Shown here piece by piece: positions 1 through 7,331 of a stretch of DNA of 26,238 nucleotides. Made by a program: the position numbers and the translations under genes. The notes beneath the pieces were generated by a model that did not search any database, was not told where the DNA came from, and saw only the letters and a list, made by a program, of their open reading frames with translations. The DNA comes from CAWEHU01 sp963808965 (lineage in GTDB: Bacteria; Pseudomonadota; Alphaproteobacteria; Acetobacterales; Acetobacteraceae), in NCBI GenBank assembly GCA_963808965.1, contig CAWEHU010000023.1, positions 1 to 26,238 on the forward strand, in the 5' to 3' direction. Within the stretch, counting starts at the first letter, position 1. Every line of letters begins with the position of its first letter.

Positions 1-2
1 AG

Positions 3-223
3 CGGGCGATGATTGCAGCAAAGCTGGCAACGCGGCCTGCGCACCGGCTCGGAAAGCAAGCAAATTTGCTTACTTCCGGGATGACGATCAAGGAGGCAGC
101 TGACCTCGCCGATGTGAGCGAGCGATCTCTTTATCCGCCCGGTCGCTCTTGGGCACAGCCGATGCTGAGGCTATCGCTGCGGTCGAGCGCGGCGAGCTGG
201 CTTTTCCAAGGCGCTGCGGCTAG
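3..223 (+). pseudogene. ParB/methyltransferase-associated helix-turn-helix protein, fragment
   Basis: This is the 3' part of a gene entering from the left edge. The frame through position 9 reads RAMIAAKLATRPAHR, then KQANLLTS, then a helix-turn-helix-like stretch EAADLADVSERSL. At about 130 it shifts frame and continues as ADAEAIAAVERGELAF, stopping at TAG 221-223. The order 'MIAAxLA...ANL...EAADxxxVSERS...ELxAAVERGExxxS' is familiar from ParB-like regulators that accompany phage DNA methyltransferases, where the last part recognises or spaces DNA-binding helices. The normal ending of the family is replaced by PRRCG and a stop, so the gene is frameshifted and cut at its 3' end. Family assignment is by motif resemblance only; the function is unproven. 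Confidence 0.5.
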
Positions 224-328
224 TCCGTCGCGGCGCTCCTGTTGCTGCTCGCGGGATGCGGCAGGAAGGGGCCTTCGCCTGGTCCCGGCAACGAGATCAC
301 TTACCCCCGGACGTATCCGATGCGATAG
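224..328 (+). pseudogene. lptM: Remnant of LptM-type small lipoprotein, no start codon
   Basis: The frame from 224 to the TAG at 326-328 encodes a hydrophobic run (VAALLLLL), a lipobox ending in the lipidated cysteine (LAGC), then GRKGPSPGPGNE and YPRTYP. Short lipoproteins of the LptM/YifL family have exactly this layout: lipobox, GRKGP, proline-rich linker, YPRxYP. In other proteobacteria LptM is an outer-membrane lipoprotein that helps maturation of the LPS translocon, and its gene usually sits beside lysA. Here an in-frame TAG lies directly upstream (221-223), no ATG, GTG or TTG precedes the lipobox in this frame, and no lysA follows. I infer a displaced fragment joined to the regulator fragment on its left. 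A sequencing indel hiding the start is possible. Confidence 0.55.
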
Positions 329-491
329 AGGATGGACCGGCTGGCCGCGTTGAAGCGGCGGATCTAGGAGCGTCGTTGGTCGCGCACAGGCCTGATCCGT
401 ATTCCGGGAACATGTTTCTCCCGATTTGAAGACTACTCCCAAACAACGCGAGATTGCGGCAGGGTAGACCCGGATAATGCCGAGAAACACC

Positions 492-1345
492 ATGCCGCAT
501 TTCGAGCCCCTCGCTCCCCTCTTCGCCGCCCGCGTTTTGGGCGTGGATATCTCACGCGACGTGACCGAGACGGATTTCCAGCAAATCCGTGACGCATTCG
601 AGCGCTACCCGGTCCTGGTCTTTCCCGACCAGGTCGTCGACGACGCGGCGCAGATCGCGTTCAGCGAGCGCTTCGGGCCGCTCGAGACCACGCGCGCAGG
701 TACAAAGGGCGCCGGCAGCAAGGTCATCGTGTTGACCAATCTCGACGAGGAAGGTCGCATCGTGCCGCCCACCGACAAGCAGGTGCTGAACAATCGGGCA
801 ATCAGTTATGGCACCACGACAGCTCCTTCAAGCCTGTGCCGGCGCGTGCCTCCATGCTGTCCGCCCGCAGATCCCGGGCGAAGGGGGCGACACAGAGTTC
901 GCCAGTATGCGCGCGGCCTATGCGGAGCTGCCCGACGACCTGAAGGCGGCGGTGCGAGGCAGTCGCAATTCACGATTTCGGGTGGTCACGGTCCCGCGTC
1001 GATCCGAATCTCGTAAGCGACGCCGAGAGAGCGGATTGGCCCCCTGTGCGTCAGCCGACGGTCCTGGAGGGACCGCACGGCCCCTCGCTCTACCTCGGTG
1101 CCCACGCCGCCCAAATCGAGGGGATGGGGGAATCGGAGGGACGGACGCTCATCGATCGCCTGATGGCGTTCGCGACACAGCCGCGTTTCGTCTACACCCA
1201 TCGATGGGCACCGCATGACTTGGTCGTGTGGGATAATCAGGCCGTTCTCCACCGCGCCACGCCGTTCGAGAACACCGACAAGCGGCGGCACATGGTCCGG
1301 ACGACCATCGCCGGCGAGGCAGCTCTGGCGGCCGCGGCGGAATGA
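492..1345 (+). pseudogene. TauD/TfdA-family Fe(II)/2-oxoglutarate dioxygenase, frameshifted
   Basis: The product is a 2-oxoglutarate-dependent dioxygenase resembling 2,4-D dioxygenase TfdA; such enzymes hydroxylate small acids using Fe(II), O2 and 2-oxoglutarate in the cytoplasm. Pieces lie in order: N-terminus MPHFEPLAPLFAARVLGVD to DKQVLNNRA (492-800), NQLWHHDSSFKPV with the HxD iron ligands (800-868), IPGEGGDTEFASMRAAY (871-960), and a last piece from about 962 with SRSRVDPNLVSDAERADW, then VWDNQAVLHRATPF (distal His) and MVRTTIAG (2-oxoglutarate Arg). The joins at about 800, 868 and 960 each need a one-base change of frame. Joined length is about 285 residues, normal for the family. ATG 492 fits the family N-terminus better than ATG 477. 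The stop TGA overlaps the ATG of the next gene, suggesting co-translation. The substrate is unknown. Confidence 0.75.
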
Positions 1346-3011
1346 CGCTGACGTCCTGCCAAGGACGTACAAGTACATCATCGTCGGCGCCGGTTCGGCG
1401 GGCTGCGTGCTCGCCAATCGGCTTACCGCGGAATCCGCGATCTCCGTTCTGCTGCTCGAGGCGGGCGGCTCCGACGCTCACCCGTACATTCGCGCGCCGG
1501 CCGGTTTCCTCAAGACGTTTCAAAATCCTCGGTTCAACTGGTGCTACACGACGGAGCCCGGGCCTGGCGTTGACGGAAGGTCGATATTCTTTCCGCGCGG
1601 CAAGGTCCTCGGCGGATCGAGCTCGATCAACGGCCATCTCTACGTGCGGGGACAGGCGCGGATACGACACCTGGGCGCAGCTCGGCAATCGCGGCTGGTC
1701 GTATGACGAGGTCTTGCCCTATTTCCGTCGCTCCGAGGACCGCTCGGCCGGGGCGGACGCCTATCACGGCGCAGGCGGTCCGTTGCACGTCTCGGATATC
1801 CACGAGCGGCACCCGATCTGCGAGGCATTCATCGCCGGTGCCGAGAGCATCGGAATTCGGCGCAATCCCGACTACAACGGCGCATCGCAGGAAGGCGTCT
1901 CCTACTACCAGCGCACCATCCGCAAGGGCCACCGCCACAGCGCGGCCGCCGCCTTCCTCCGTCCAGTCATGCGGAGGCCCAACCTTCACCTCGAGACCCG
2001 CGCGCATGGGGACCGCAACTGGACTGCAAGGGGAGACGGGTAAGCGGGGTTACGTGGCGGCAGGGCGACAAAGTGCGGGAGGCGCGTGCCGGAGCGGAGG
2101 TGCTGCTCGGCGGCCGGCGCGGTAAACTCGCCGCATCTGCTGCAGGTGTCGGGTATCGGCCCGGCCGCGCATCTCCGCTCGATTGGGGTCGAGGTCTTGC
2201 ACGATCTTCCCGGCGTCGGCGAGGGTTTGCAGGATCACGACGCGACGCGCGTCGTGAACCGGGTGACGCGGCCCGTGACGCTGAACGAGCGAGCGCGGCC
2301 TTCGCGGCTGTGGTGGGAGATCGCCCACTGGCTCGTGCGCGGGCGTGGCCTACTGGCTTTCAGCCCCGCGCATGTCGGCGTGTTCCTGCGTTCGCGGCCG
2401 GGGCTCGACGAGCCGGACCGGCAATTCGTGTTCACACCGGCGAGCTACGACGACGGGAACGTGACCGGCGGGCTGGAGCCACTCCCCGGCCTGACTTGCG
2501 GGGCGTGGCAGATGCGGCCGGAGAGCCGCGGCTATGTGCGCGCCCGCGGCTTCCGGACCCGGACGACTCCCCCGCGATCCAGCCGAACTATCTTGCGGCG
2601 GAGGAAGATCGCCGCACGGCGATCGCCGGCCTGCGCTGGGCGCGCCGGTTGCTCGCGACGGACGCGCTCGCCCCGTATCGCGGCGGAGAAACTGTGCCCG
2701 GCGGGGATTGCCGCGATGACGAGGCGTTGCTGGCGTATGCGCGAGCGCGCGGCTCGACCGTGTATCACGCAGTGGGCAGCTGCCGCATGGGCCCTGATCC
2801 GCTCGCCGTGGTCGGTCCTGATCTGGTGCTGCGTGGGATGACGGGTCTGCGGATCGTTGATGCATCGGTGATGCTGACGATGGTTTCGGCGAACACGAAC
2901 GCGGCCACCATGATGATCGCGGAGAAGGCCTCCGATTTCATTCTTGCGGATCATCGCTCGGCGCGGACCGAGAGCACACGATCCCCTGCACCCGCCTTGG
3001 CGCAGGGCTGA
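1342..3011 (+). pseudogene. GMC-family FAD oxidoreductase (choline-dehydrogenase-like), frameshifted
   Basis: This flavoprotein alcohol oxidase/dehydrogenase of the glucose-methanol-choline family is readable in pieces. The FAD-binding N-terminus is YKYIIVGAGSAGCVLANRL (about 1367-1425), the GMC signature is FPRGKVLGGSSSINGHLYV (to about 1660), then DTWAQLGNRGWSYDEVLPYF (frame change about 1660), GAVNSPHLLQVSGIGPAAHL (changes about 2045 and 2110), and after another change near 2545 PNYLAAEEDRRTAIAGLRWA. The C-terminus carries the catalytic pair in VYHAVGSCRMGPD (His) and SANTNAATMMIAE (Asn). Reassembled length is about 540 residues, full length for the family. ATGA at 1342-1345 overlaps the dioxygenase stop, so the two probably form an operon for oxidising one compound. 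The first codons also need a frame correction. The substrate cannot be told from sequence. Confidence 0.8.
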
Positions 3012-3056
3012 TCGCGGTTAAAGACGGCCGTGACTTAGGCCCTAATACCAGCGGCC

Positions 3057-4036
3057 CTATTCAATGACCGCCTTGGCCCAGGAGCGTTTTGTGATGGAAG
3101 CGAGCCGGTCTGGCATGTTCATCAGGTTGTTCCAAGCATCGCAGCATGCATCCACGATCGCGTCGTAGCTCTCCCAAACGCGGTGGCTAAGAAGATTGCC
3201 ACGCAGAAACTCCCAGACATTCTCCACCGGATTGAGCTCTGGGCTATAGGGCGGCAATGGCAGCAGGCTGATGTTCTCCGGGACCCGCAGCTTGAAGTGT
3301 GCCAGCCCGCGCCGTCGAGCAAGAGGACGGCATGAGCGCCGGTTGCGACACGACGACCGATCTCAGCCAAGTGTTCGCTCATCGCCTGGATGTCACTTCC
3401 GGCATCACCACGGCGGCGCCGGTAGCACGGTCGGGACAGACTACACCGAACAAGTATGCCCAGTCGTAACGGCGATCGCGCGGCGCTCGCGGGCGGAACC
3501 TCGTTTCGCCCAGATCCGCGTCAGCGTGCCCTGCTGGCCGACGCGGGCTTCATCGGTGAACCAGATCTCAAGCGGCTTGTTTTGCGCCGCGAGACGGCCG
3601 CTTGCACGTGCTCGGCGAACTCTTTTTAAAAAGCTCCTGCGCCTCCGATCGCTCTGCGGGTGCTGCGGACGCACGGAAATGCGCGAGAAATGCAGCGCGG
3701 AAAGCAGCTTGCCGACCGTGCGCTCGTGCAAGGTAACGGCGAACTCCCGCTCGATCCGAGCCCGCAAATCAACACGCCGCCAGCGCACGACGCCATCCTC
3801 CGCCAGGTCCGGACCGGCCTCGACCCAGCGGGCCACCGCGGCCTTCTGGGCATCGGAGAGGCGAGGTTTCGGGCCGTTGCGACTTCCCGGTTCGAGAGGC
3901 CCTTCACCCCGCTCGCATTGTAGCTGTGGACCCAATCGCGCAAGGTCTGCCGGTCCATGCCGCAACTCCGCGCCGCATCGCCACGCCTGTGGCCCTCCAC
4001 GAGCAGCGCGATTGCCAACAATCGCAAGAGCCGCCT
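3057..4036 (-). pseudogene. IS630-family transposase, frameshifted and 5'-truncated
   Basis: On the minus strand, reading from about 4036 down to the TAG at 3057-3059, the pieces spell an IS630 transposase. First comes the helix-turn-helix region RRLLAIALLVEGHRRGDAAR and GMDRQTLRDWVHSYNASGVK, then the linker SDAQKAAVARWVEAGPD and VRWRRVDLRARIEREFAVTL. The catalytic domain follows: IWFTDEARVGQQGTLTRIW (first acidic residue), HAVLLLDGAGWHTS (second) and PPYSPELNPVENVWEFLRGN (final Glu). At least four frame changes (near 3900, 3600, 3385 and 3280) interrupt it. Homology starts abruptly at RRLL (about 4034); the first residues expected for the family are missing because an unrelated IS1595 remnant begins there. 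IS630 elements insert at TA dinucleotides; a candidate 3' boundary lies among the TA steps at about 3040-3050. The element is inactive as read. Confidence 0.8.
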
Positions 4037-4365
4037 TCATGCGGACGAGAGCAACCTCTACCCGGCGGTGGGCGAGGAGTTCGCCAAGCACGAGACCGTC
4101 AAGCACTCAGCCAAGGAATACGTTCGTGACGACGTGCATACAAACTCGGCCGATGATTTCTTCGGCATCTTCAAGCGCGGCATGACGGGCGTGTATCATC
4201 ACTTCGGCGAGCAGCACTCCACCGGTATCTGGACGAGTTCGCGTTCCGCTACAGCAAGCGGATGAAGCTGGGCGTGGACGACCGGCTCCGGGCCGAGTTG
4301 CGGTAAAGGGCATCGAAGGCAAGCGTCTGACCTACCGGGGAACTCGCGCGAGCCAAGACGCTTAG
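4035..4365 (+). pseudogene. IS1595-family transposase, C-terminal remnant
   Basis: The plus strand reads DESNLYPAVGEEFAKHETVK, HSAKEYVRDDVHTN, DDFFGIFKRGMTGVYHH, then after a frame change at about 4222 HRYLDEFAFRYSKRMKLGVD, and after another at about 4304 KGIEGKRLTYRG, ending at TAG 4363-4365. This is the C-terminal third of an IS1595 (ISXO2-like) transposase, where HSAKEYVR, HTNxxExFFxxFKRG and LHRYLxEFxFRYNxR are hallmarks. The usual NxxE appears here as NSAD, so even the catalytic glutamate may be lost. The N-terminal two thirds are absent; the homology begins where the IS630 transposase homology ends (about 4035). I infer that one element inserted into or recombined with the other, followed by decay. 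Confidence 0.75.
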
Positions 4366-4464
4366 GCAGAAGGCTAGGGCTTTTCTGCGCTGGAGAGCTT
4401 CGCTGAAACGGTGAGTTGCGCGGTCTCCGACTTTCTGCGATGAAGCCGCCGCCTGAAAACGGAA

Positions 4465-4488
4465 AAGCCGGGGTGGCGACCCCGGCTT
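4465..4488. terminator. Perfect 10-bp GC-rich hairpin, possible bidirectional terminator
   Basis: AAGCCGGGGT (4465-4474), loop GGCG, ACCCCGGCTT (4479-4488) form a perfect stem. A-rich sequence precedes it and only two T residues follow, so it is a weak match to an intrinsic terminator in either direction. It lies in the 240-base gene-free gap between the IS1595 remnant (end 4365) and the TTG start at 4607. I see no gene in the rest of that gap. Confidence 0.5.
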
Positions 4489-4606
4489 CCGTAGTCATCC
4501 GCCCGATTGTGGAACCTGGGGGCGGACGCGATGTCGTGCGGCCCCTGATTAGGGGAAGGTAGCCTCGTGGGTCAAGCGGTTCCTTCTTAAGTAGGAGACA
4601 CCGCTC

Positions 4607-5113
4607 TTGATCGAAGCAACGGCTCTGTCAGGGACACTTGGCGCGCTGAAGTCGGCTACTGACCTCCTGAAGACGTTCGTAAACCTGCGCGACACTACAA
4701 TGGTGCAGGCTAAGGTCGTTGAATTGCAGGCTCAAATCCTCTCCGCCCAGGCTGGCGCATTTGAGGCCCAGTCCGACCAGTTTGCGCTGCTGGAGCGCAT
4801 ACGTGAGCTGAAAAAGAAGTGACTGACCTGAAAACATGGGACACTGAGAAGCAAAAATATAAACTTGCGGAGATAGCCCCTGGAGTTGTGGCTTACGCTT
4901 TGAAAGAAGAGGCAGAGGCTACCGGTAGTTCGCATTATCTGTGCGCAAATTGTTATGCTGACGGGCATAAGTCATTCCTCCAGCAGGAGATTCTGGTATC
5001 CTGGCCTAACGGAGGTCCGGGTCTGCCACAAATGCGGAGCCGAGCTTTATATTCACGGAGCCAGAACGTCCGAGTTCAGACCGGCATCTCGTCCTACTTA
5101 CGGCCGACGCTGA
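4607..5113 (+). pseudogene. Coiled-coil plus zinc-ribbon protein of unknown function (two frame changes)
   Basis: Start TTG 4607 has AGGAGA eight bases upstream (4593-4598). The first about 71 residues are a likely coiled coil (KVVELQAQILSAQAGAFEAQ, ending ERIRELKKK) and stop at TGA 4820-4822. Shifting one base, GTG 4819 continues directly as TDLKTWDTEKQKYKLAEIAP, GVVAYALKEEAE, then a zinc-ribbon half CANCYADGHKSFLQ. After a further change at about 5005 the second half RVCHKCGAELYIHGARTSEF runs to the TGA at 5111-5113. The paired CxxC motifs (CANC, CHKC) separated by about 25 residues argue that both shifted pieces are one reading frame in the intact gene, about 168 residues. Similar coiled-coil/zinc-ribbon proteins occur as accessory genes in phages and islands. 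No function is known to me. Base composition is lower in G+C than the flanks. Confidence 0.6.
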
Positions 5114-5282
5114 GGCGAGAGTTGGCTTTTTGACCGGGACCAGGCTTTGCCGTCATCCTCTTAGACGGCCGTGGCTCCGGCGGTGTGTTCAGCGCTCGCC
5201 GCAGCGCCTCGTCACGGCGGCGTACTACCTCATCCGGGTCATCGTCCCCAGAACAGGATTGATTGGTTGTCGTTTTCCTCAT
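5094..5282 (-). CDS. Small basic protein of unknown function
   Basis: A 62-codon frame on the minus strand starts at ATG 5282 and reads MRKTTTNQSCSGDDDPDEVV, RRRDEALRRALNTPPEPRP, then a Lys/Arg/Pro-rich tail KPGPGQKANSRLSVGRK. Short proteins with the block DDPxEVxRRRDExxRRxLNTPP and a basic tail occur as hypotheticals in rhizobial genomes and prophages, which is why I accept it. It has no recognisable domain. Its 3' end overlaps the 3' end of the zinc-ribbon gene by about 20 bases, and its start overlaps the putative TTG start of the MtlR-like gene at 5267, so one of these boundaries may be wrong. Confidence 0.45.
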   Translation of the reverse strand: MRKTTTNQSCSGDDDPDEVVRRRDEALRRALNTPPEPRPSKRMTAKPGPGQKANSRLSVGRK

Positions 5283-5829
5283 TAAGGAAGCTCCTCAAGT
5301 CCAAGCTCACGCCAGAAGACTTGGGTGCTGCGTTTACTGTATCCAGTGGCGGGGAGTTCTATCGATCACGCCATGGCCATCGTAACCGGGTCTCTTATCG
5401 AGACCTGCTTAATGCTTGCTTTAGCGTCCCGGCTCGACACGGCTGCTACACATGATCTCAGTGAGCGCCTCTTTGAGAGGCGAGGCCCTTTGTCTACGTT
5501 CGAATACAAGATTTTGATTGCGCGATCATTGAATATTATCGGTCCAGTCTTCCACAGAGACTTGGATACGATTAGGCACATTCGGAATGGCTTTGCACAC
5601 ACGTTGAAAAACGTGTCTTTCACTACGGTCCAGATTTCGCTATCTTTGCTATCAGTTGCAGACCGCGATCGGAACCAAGGTCCACATCCCGGCTAATTCA
5701 GTGGTTGAGGCTAAGTCGATCTTTGTTGTGAGAACCACGAGCATGAAGGCCGCGCTAGTCACGTATACCTTGGAGGCAGTCCTTTTCACGGACGGTAAGG
5801 CCGAGCGCTTGCCAGAATCATTGCCTTGA
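5267..5829 (+). pseudogene. MtlR-like (mannitol repressor family) protein, frameshifted
   Basis: The pieces in order are: from TTG 5267 SLRKLLKSKLTPEDLGAAFT; from about 5340 in the next frame GSSIDHAMAIVTGSLIETCL, SERLFERRGPLSTFEYKILI, FHRDLDTIRHIRNGFAHTL; from about 5659 in the third frame KVHIPANSVVEAKSIFVVRT, ending at TGA 5827-5829. The middle block (GPLxxFxxKIxxAxxLxIxGPxxxxDLxxIRxIRNxFAH) is the core of the MtlR/DUF4145-like family, whose founding member represses mannitol transport genes; most relatives have no known role. Reassembled length is about 187 residues. Two frame changes make it a pseudogene as read. The start is uncertain because a minus-strand small gene overlaps it; a start near ATG 5374 is the fallback. 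Composition is visibly AT-richer than the rest of the window. Confidence 0.55.
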
Positions 5830-5982
5830 AAATCGAGGCGACGGCATCTTCCGCTGTCTCGTACTCCAGCTCCTGGCCTGAAGGAACTCTTTGACACCCG
5901 CCTCCACCATCTCCTCCGTCATCTCGATATCATCCTCGCCCGGCCTGTCACGCGGTTTGGTCTTAGGACTAAAGCCCTGCAT
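5786..5982 (-). pseudogene. Small acidic protein of unknown function, one frameshift
   Basis: From ATG 5982 the minus strand reads MQGFSPKTKPRDRPGEDDIE, MTEEMVEAGVKEF. After one frame change at about 5885 it continues as SGQELEYETAEDAVASIFKA, MILASARPYRP, stopping at the TGA whose complement is 5786-5788. The pattern 'T-E-E-M-V-E-A-G ... E-D-A-V-A-x-I-F-K-A-M' is typical of short uncharacterised accessory proteins in alphaproteobacterial islands that are about 60-70 residues long, matching this one. It converges on and overlaps the end of the MtlR-like gene by about 44 bases. No catalytic motif is seen. MTEEMVEAG may be the true start, as no clear ribosome-binding site precedes 5982. Confidence 0.45.
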
Positions 5983-6023
5983 TCGGAGACAGTACCCGGG
6001 ACCCTGGTGGCCTTCATAGCCGG

Positions 6024-6037
6024 GATACCCGGGTATC
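6024..6037. promoter_or_regulatory. 14-bp perfect palindrome upstream of the ParB-domain gene
   Basis: GATACCCGGGTATC is a perfect 14-base palindrome about 240 bases before the start at 6275. The stretch 5983-6274 otherwise holds no gene I recognise; 6110-6190 repeats the motif CCAGCGGC several times. An operator role is inference only. Confidence 0.3.
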
Positions 6038-6274
6038 GAACCGGCACCGCGCGCGCCGAGCAAAGGGGTATTGCGTCGAATCCACGCTCGCGCTAGTTGC
6101 GGGCCGTCGTCTAAGAGCCCAAGCGGCAAGCACCCAGCGGCAAATCCCAGCGCCCGAGCGGCCACAGAGGAAGAGCCCAGCGGTCAGAGACCCAGGAGGC
6201 CACCGGTCTTGGCACCGGTCCCCGCGACGTGAAGCGGTACGGTTCCTCCGTATCGCTTCGTCAATCCTTGACCT

Positions 6275-7219
6275 GTGGAGTCCGATGTGAAGCAGCATCC
6301 GCTGTCGGCCACGTTTCCGCCGACGACTGAAATTGGCCAGACGGGGCTCACCGCTCTGGCGCTCAAAGACATCGTCCTTGAAGCGGATTTGCAGCCGCGC
6401 AGCTACATCGATCCCAGTGTGGTTAATGAATACGCTGAACGGCTCGCCGATGGCGTGGTGCTCCCGCCGGTCGTGGTGTTTTTCGACGGCGTGATCTATC
6501 GGCTTGCGGACGGGTTTCACCGCTGGCACGCCCACCAAGAGCTTAAACGCGAAGAGATTGCCGCCGACGTGCGGGAAGGCGGCGAGCGCGAGGCGGTGCT
6601 GCACTCGCTCAGTGCTAATACGAAACACGGGCGACCGCGCGATTTCGCAGATCACCGCCGAGCCTACCAAATCGCGGTTCGTCGCGGCCTGTGTGAAGCA
6701 TCGGACGCGAAAGCTGTGGAACAGGTGATTGGCTGTACAAGGCGATGGGCGCTCGAGCTCACGAAGCCGGCACGCGATCAGCTCGAGCGGGAGCAGACCG
6801 CCGCAATGCAAGCAGGCAAGGAGGCCGGCAAGAGCACGCGGGAAATTGCGCGCGAGGTCGGGGTCAGCCATTCGACCGTGGTCAGGCGACTTGCTGGTGC
6901 AGAAGAGCAGTCTTCCGTTTTGCACCAGCCCGATGCGCCGACCCAGCCCGACCCAGCATCACAGCCAGAGCCCGGCGCGTCCGACGGCCCGAAGAACTGG
7001 TGGCCCCACGTGTACCGCGTATTGGGTGACGTCCTTCAGCTGCCTGGCGACGATGCGATCCTCGCGCACGATTACCGAGGCACTCACCTGGCTATTGGAT
7101 TAGAGCTGGACCGCGCGGCGGAGCGGCTTAAGCGTCTCGCGCAACGCTTCAGTGAGAGGGAGCGTGAAGATCAAACGGCCCGCAACCAGGCGAGCGGGTC
7201 GCCGCGAACCATCCATTGA
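6275..7219 (+). CDS. ParB-like nuclease-fold DNA-binding protein with C-terminal-half helix-turn-helix
   Basis: This is an intact 314-codon frame from GTG 6275. Residues about 30-110 match the ParB/Srx-like fold: DIVLEADLQPR, YAERLADGVVLPPVVVFFDG, then ADGFHRWHAHQEL, the position of the family's phosphate-binding motif. SLSANTKHGRPRDFADHRRA is the usual continuation in phage-type ParB relatives. Residues about 190-212 (GKSTREIAREVGVSHSTVVR) form a clear helix-turn-helix. The proline-rich linker at about 220-240 separates a last domain with no match I know. The GERR box of chromosome-segregating ParB CTPases is absent, so this is probably a regulator or accessory protein of the mobile element and not its partition protein. 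It is transcribed like the main element but is separated from it by the oppositely oriented recombinase cassette. Confidence 0.75.
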   Translation: MESDVKQHPLSATFPPTTEIGQTGLTALALKDIVLEADLQPRSYIDPSVVNEYAERLADGVVLPPVVVFFDGVIYRLADGFHRWHAHQELKREEIAADVREGGEREAVLHSLSANTKHGRPRDFADHRRAYQIAVRRGLCEASDAKAVEQVIGCTRRWALELTKPARDQLEREQTAAMQAGKEAGKSTREIAREVGVSHSTVVRRLAGAEEQSSVLHQPDAPTQPDPASQPEPGASDGPKNWWPHVYRVLGDVLQLPGDDAILAHDYRGTHLAIGLELDRAAERLKRLAQRFSEREREDQTARNQASGSPRTIH

Positions 7220-7331
7220 GGGGCGGCGGCAATGGCTGGTGTCGGTCGGCTATTGAATTCTGGGCACACGATTGGATGGCCTGCTGGGACGCACTCAGAA
7301 TCGGAGCTGAATTCGCTATCGCTCGGAGAAC

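Noticed and set aside
4819..4824. Possible programmed frameshift between the coiled-coil and zinc-ribbon parts
   Set aside because: An A-rich run precedes the stop, but a second frame change lies in the same gene and similar changes occur throughout the window, so ordinary indels explain it better.
6014..6925. A 303-codon minus-strand open frame over the ParB-domain gene
   Set aside because: Antisense to a plus-strand gene with clear ParB and helix-turn-helix motifs; no homology recognised.
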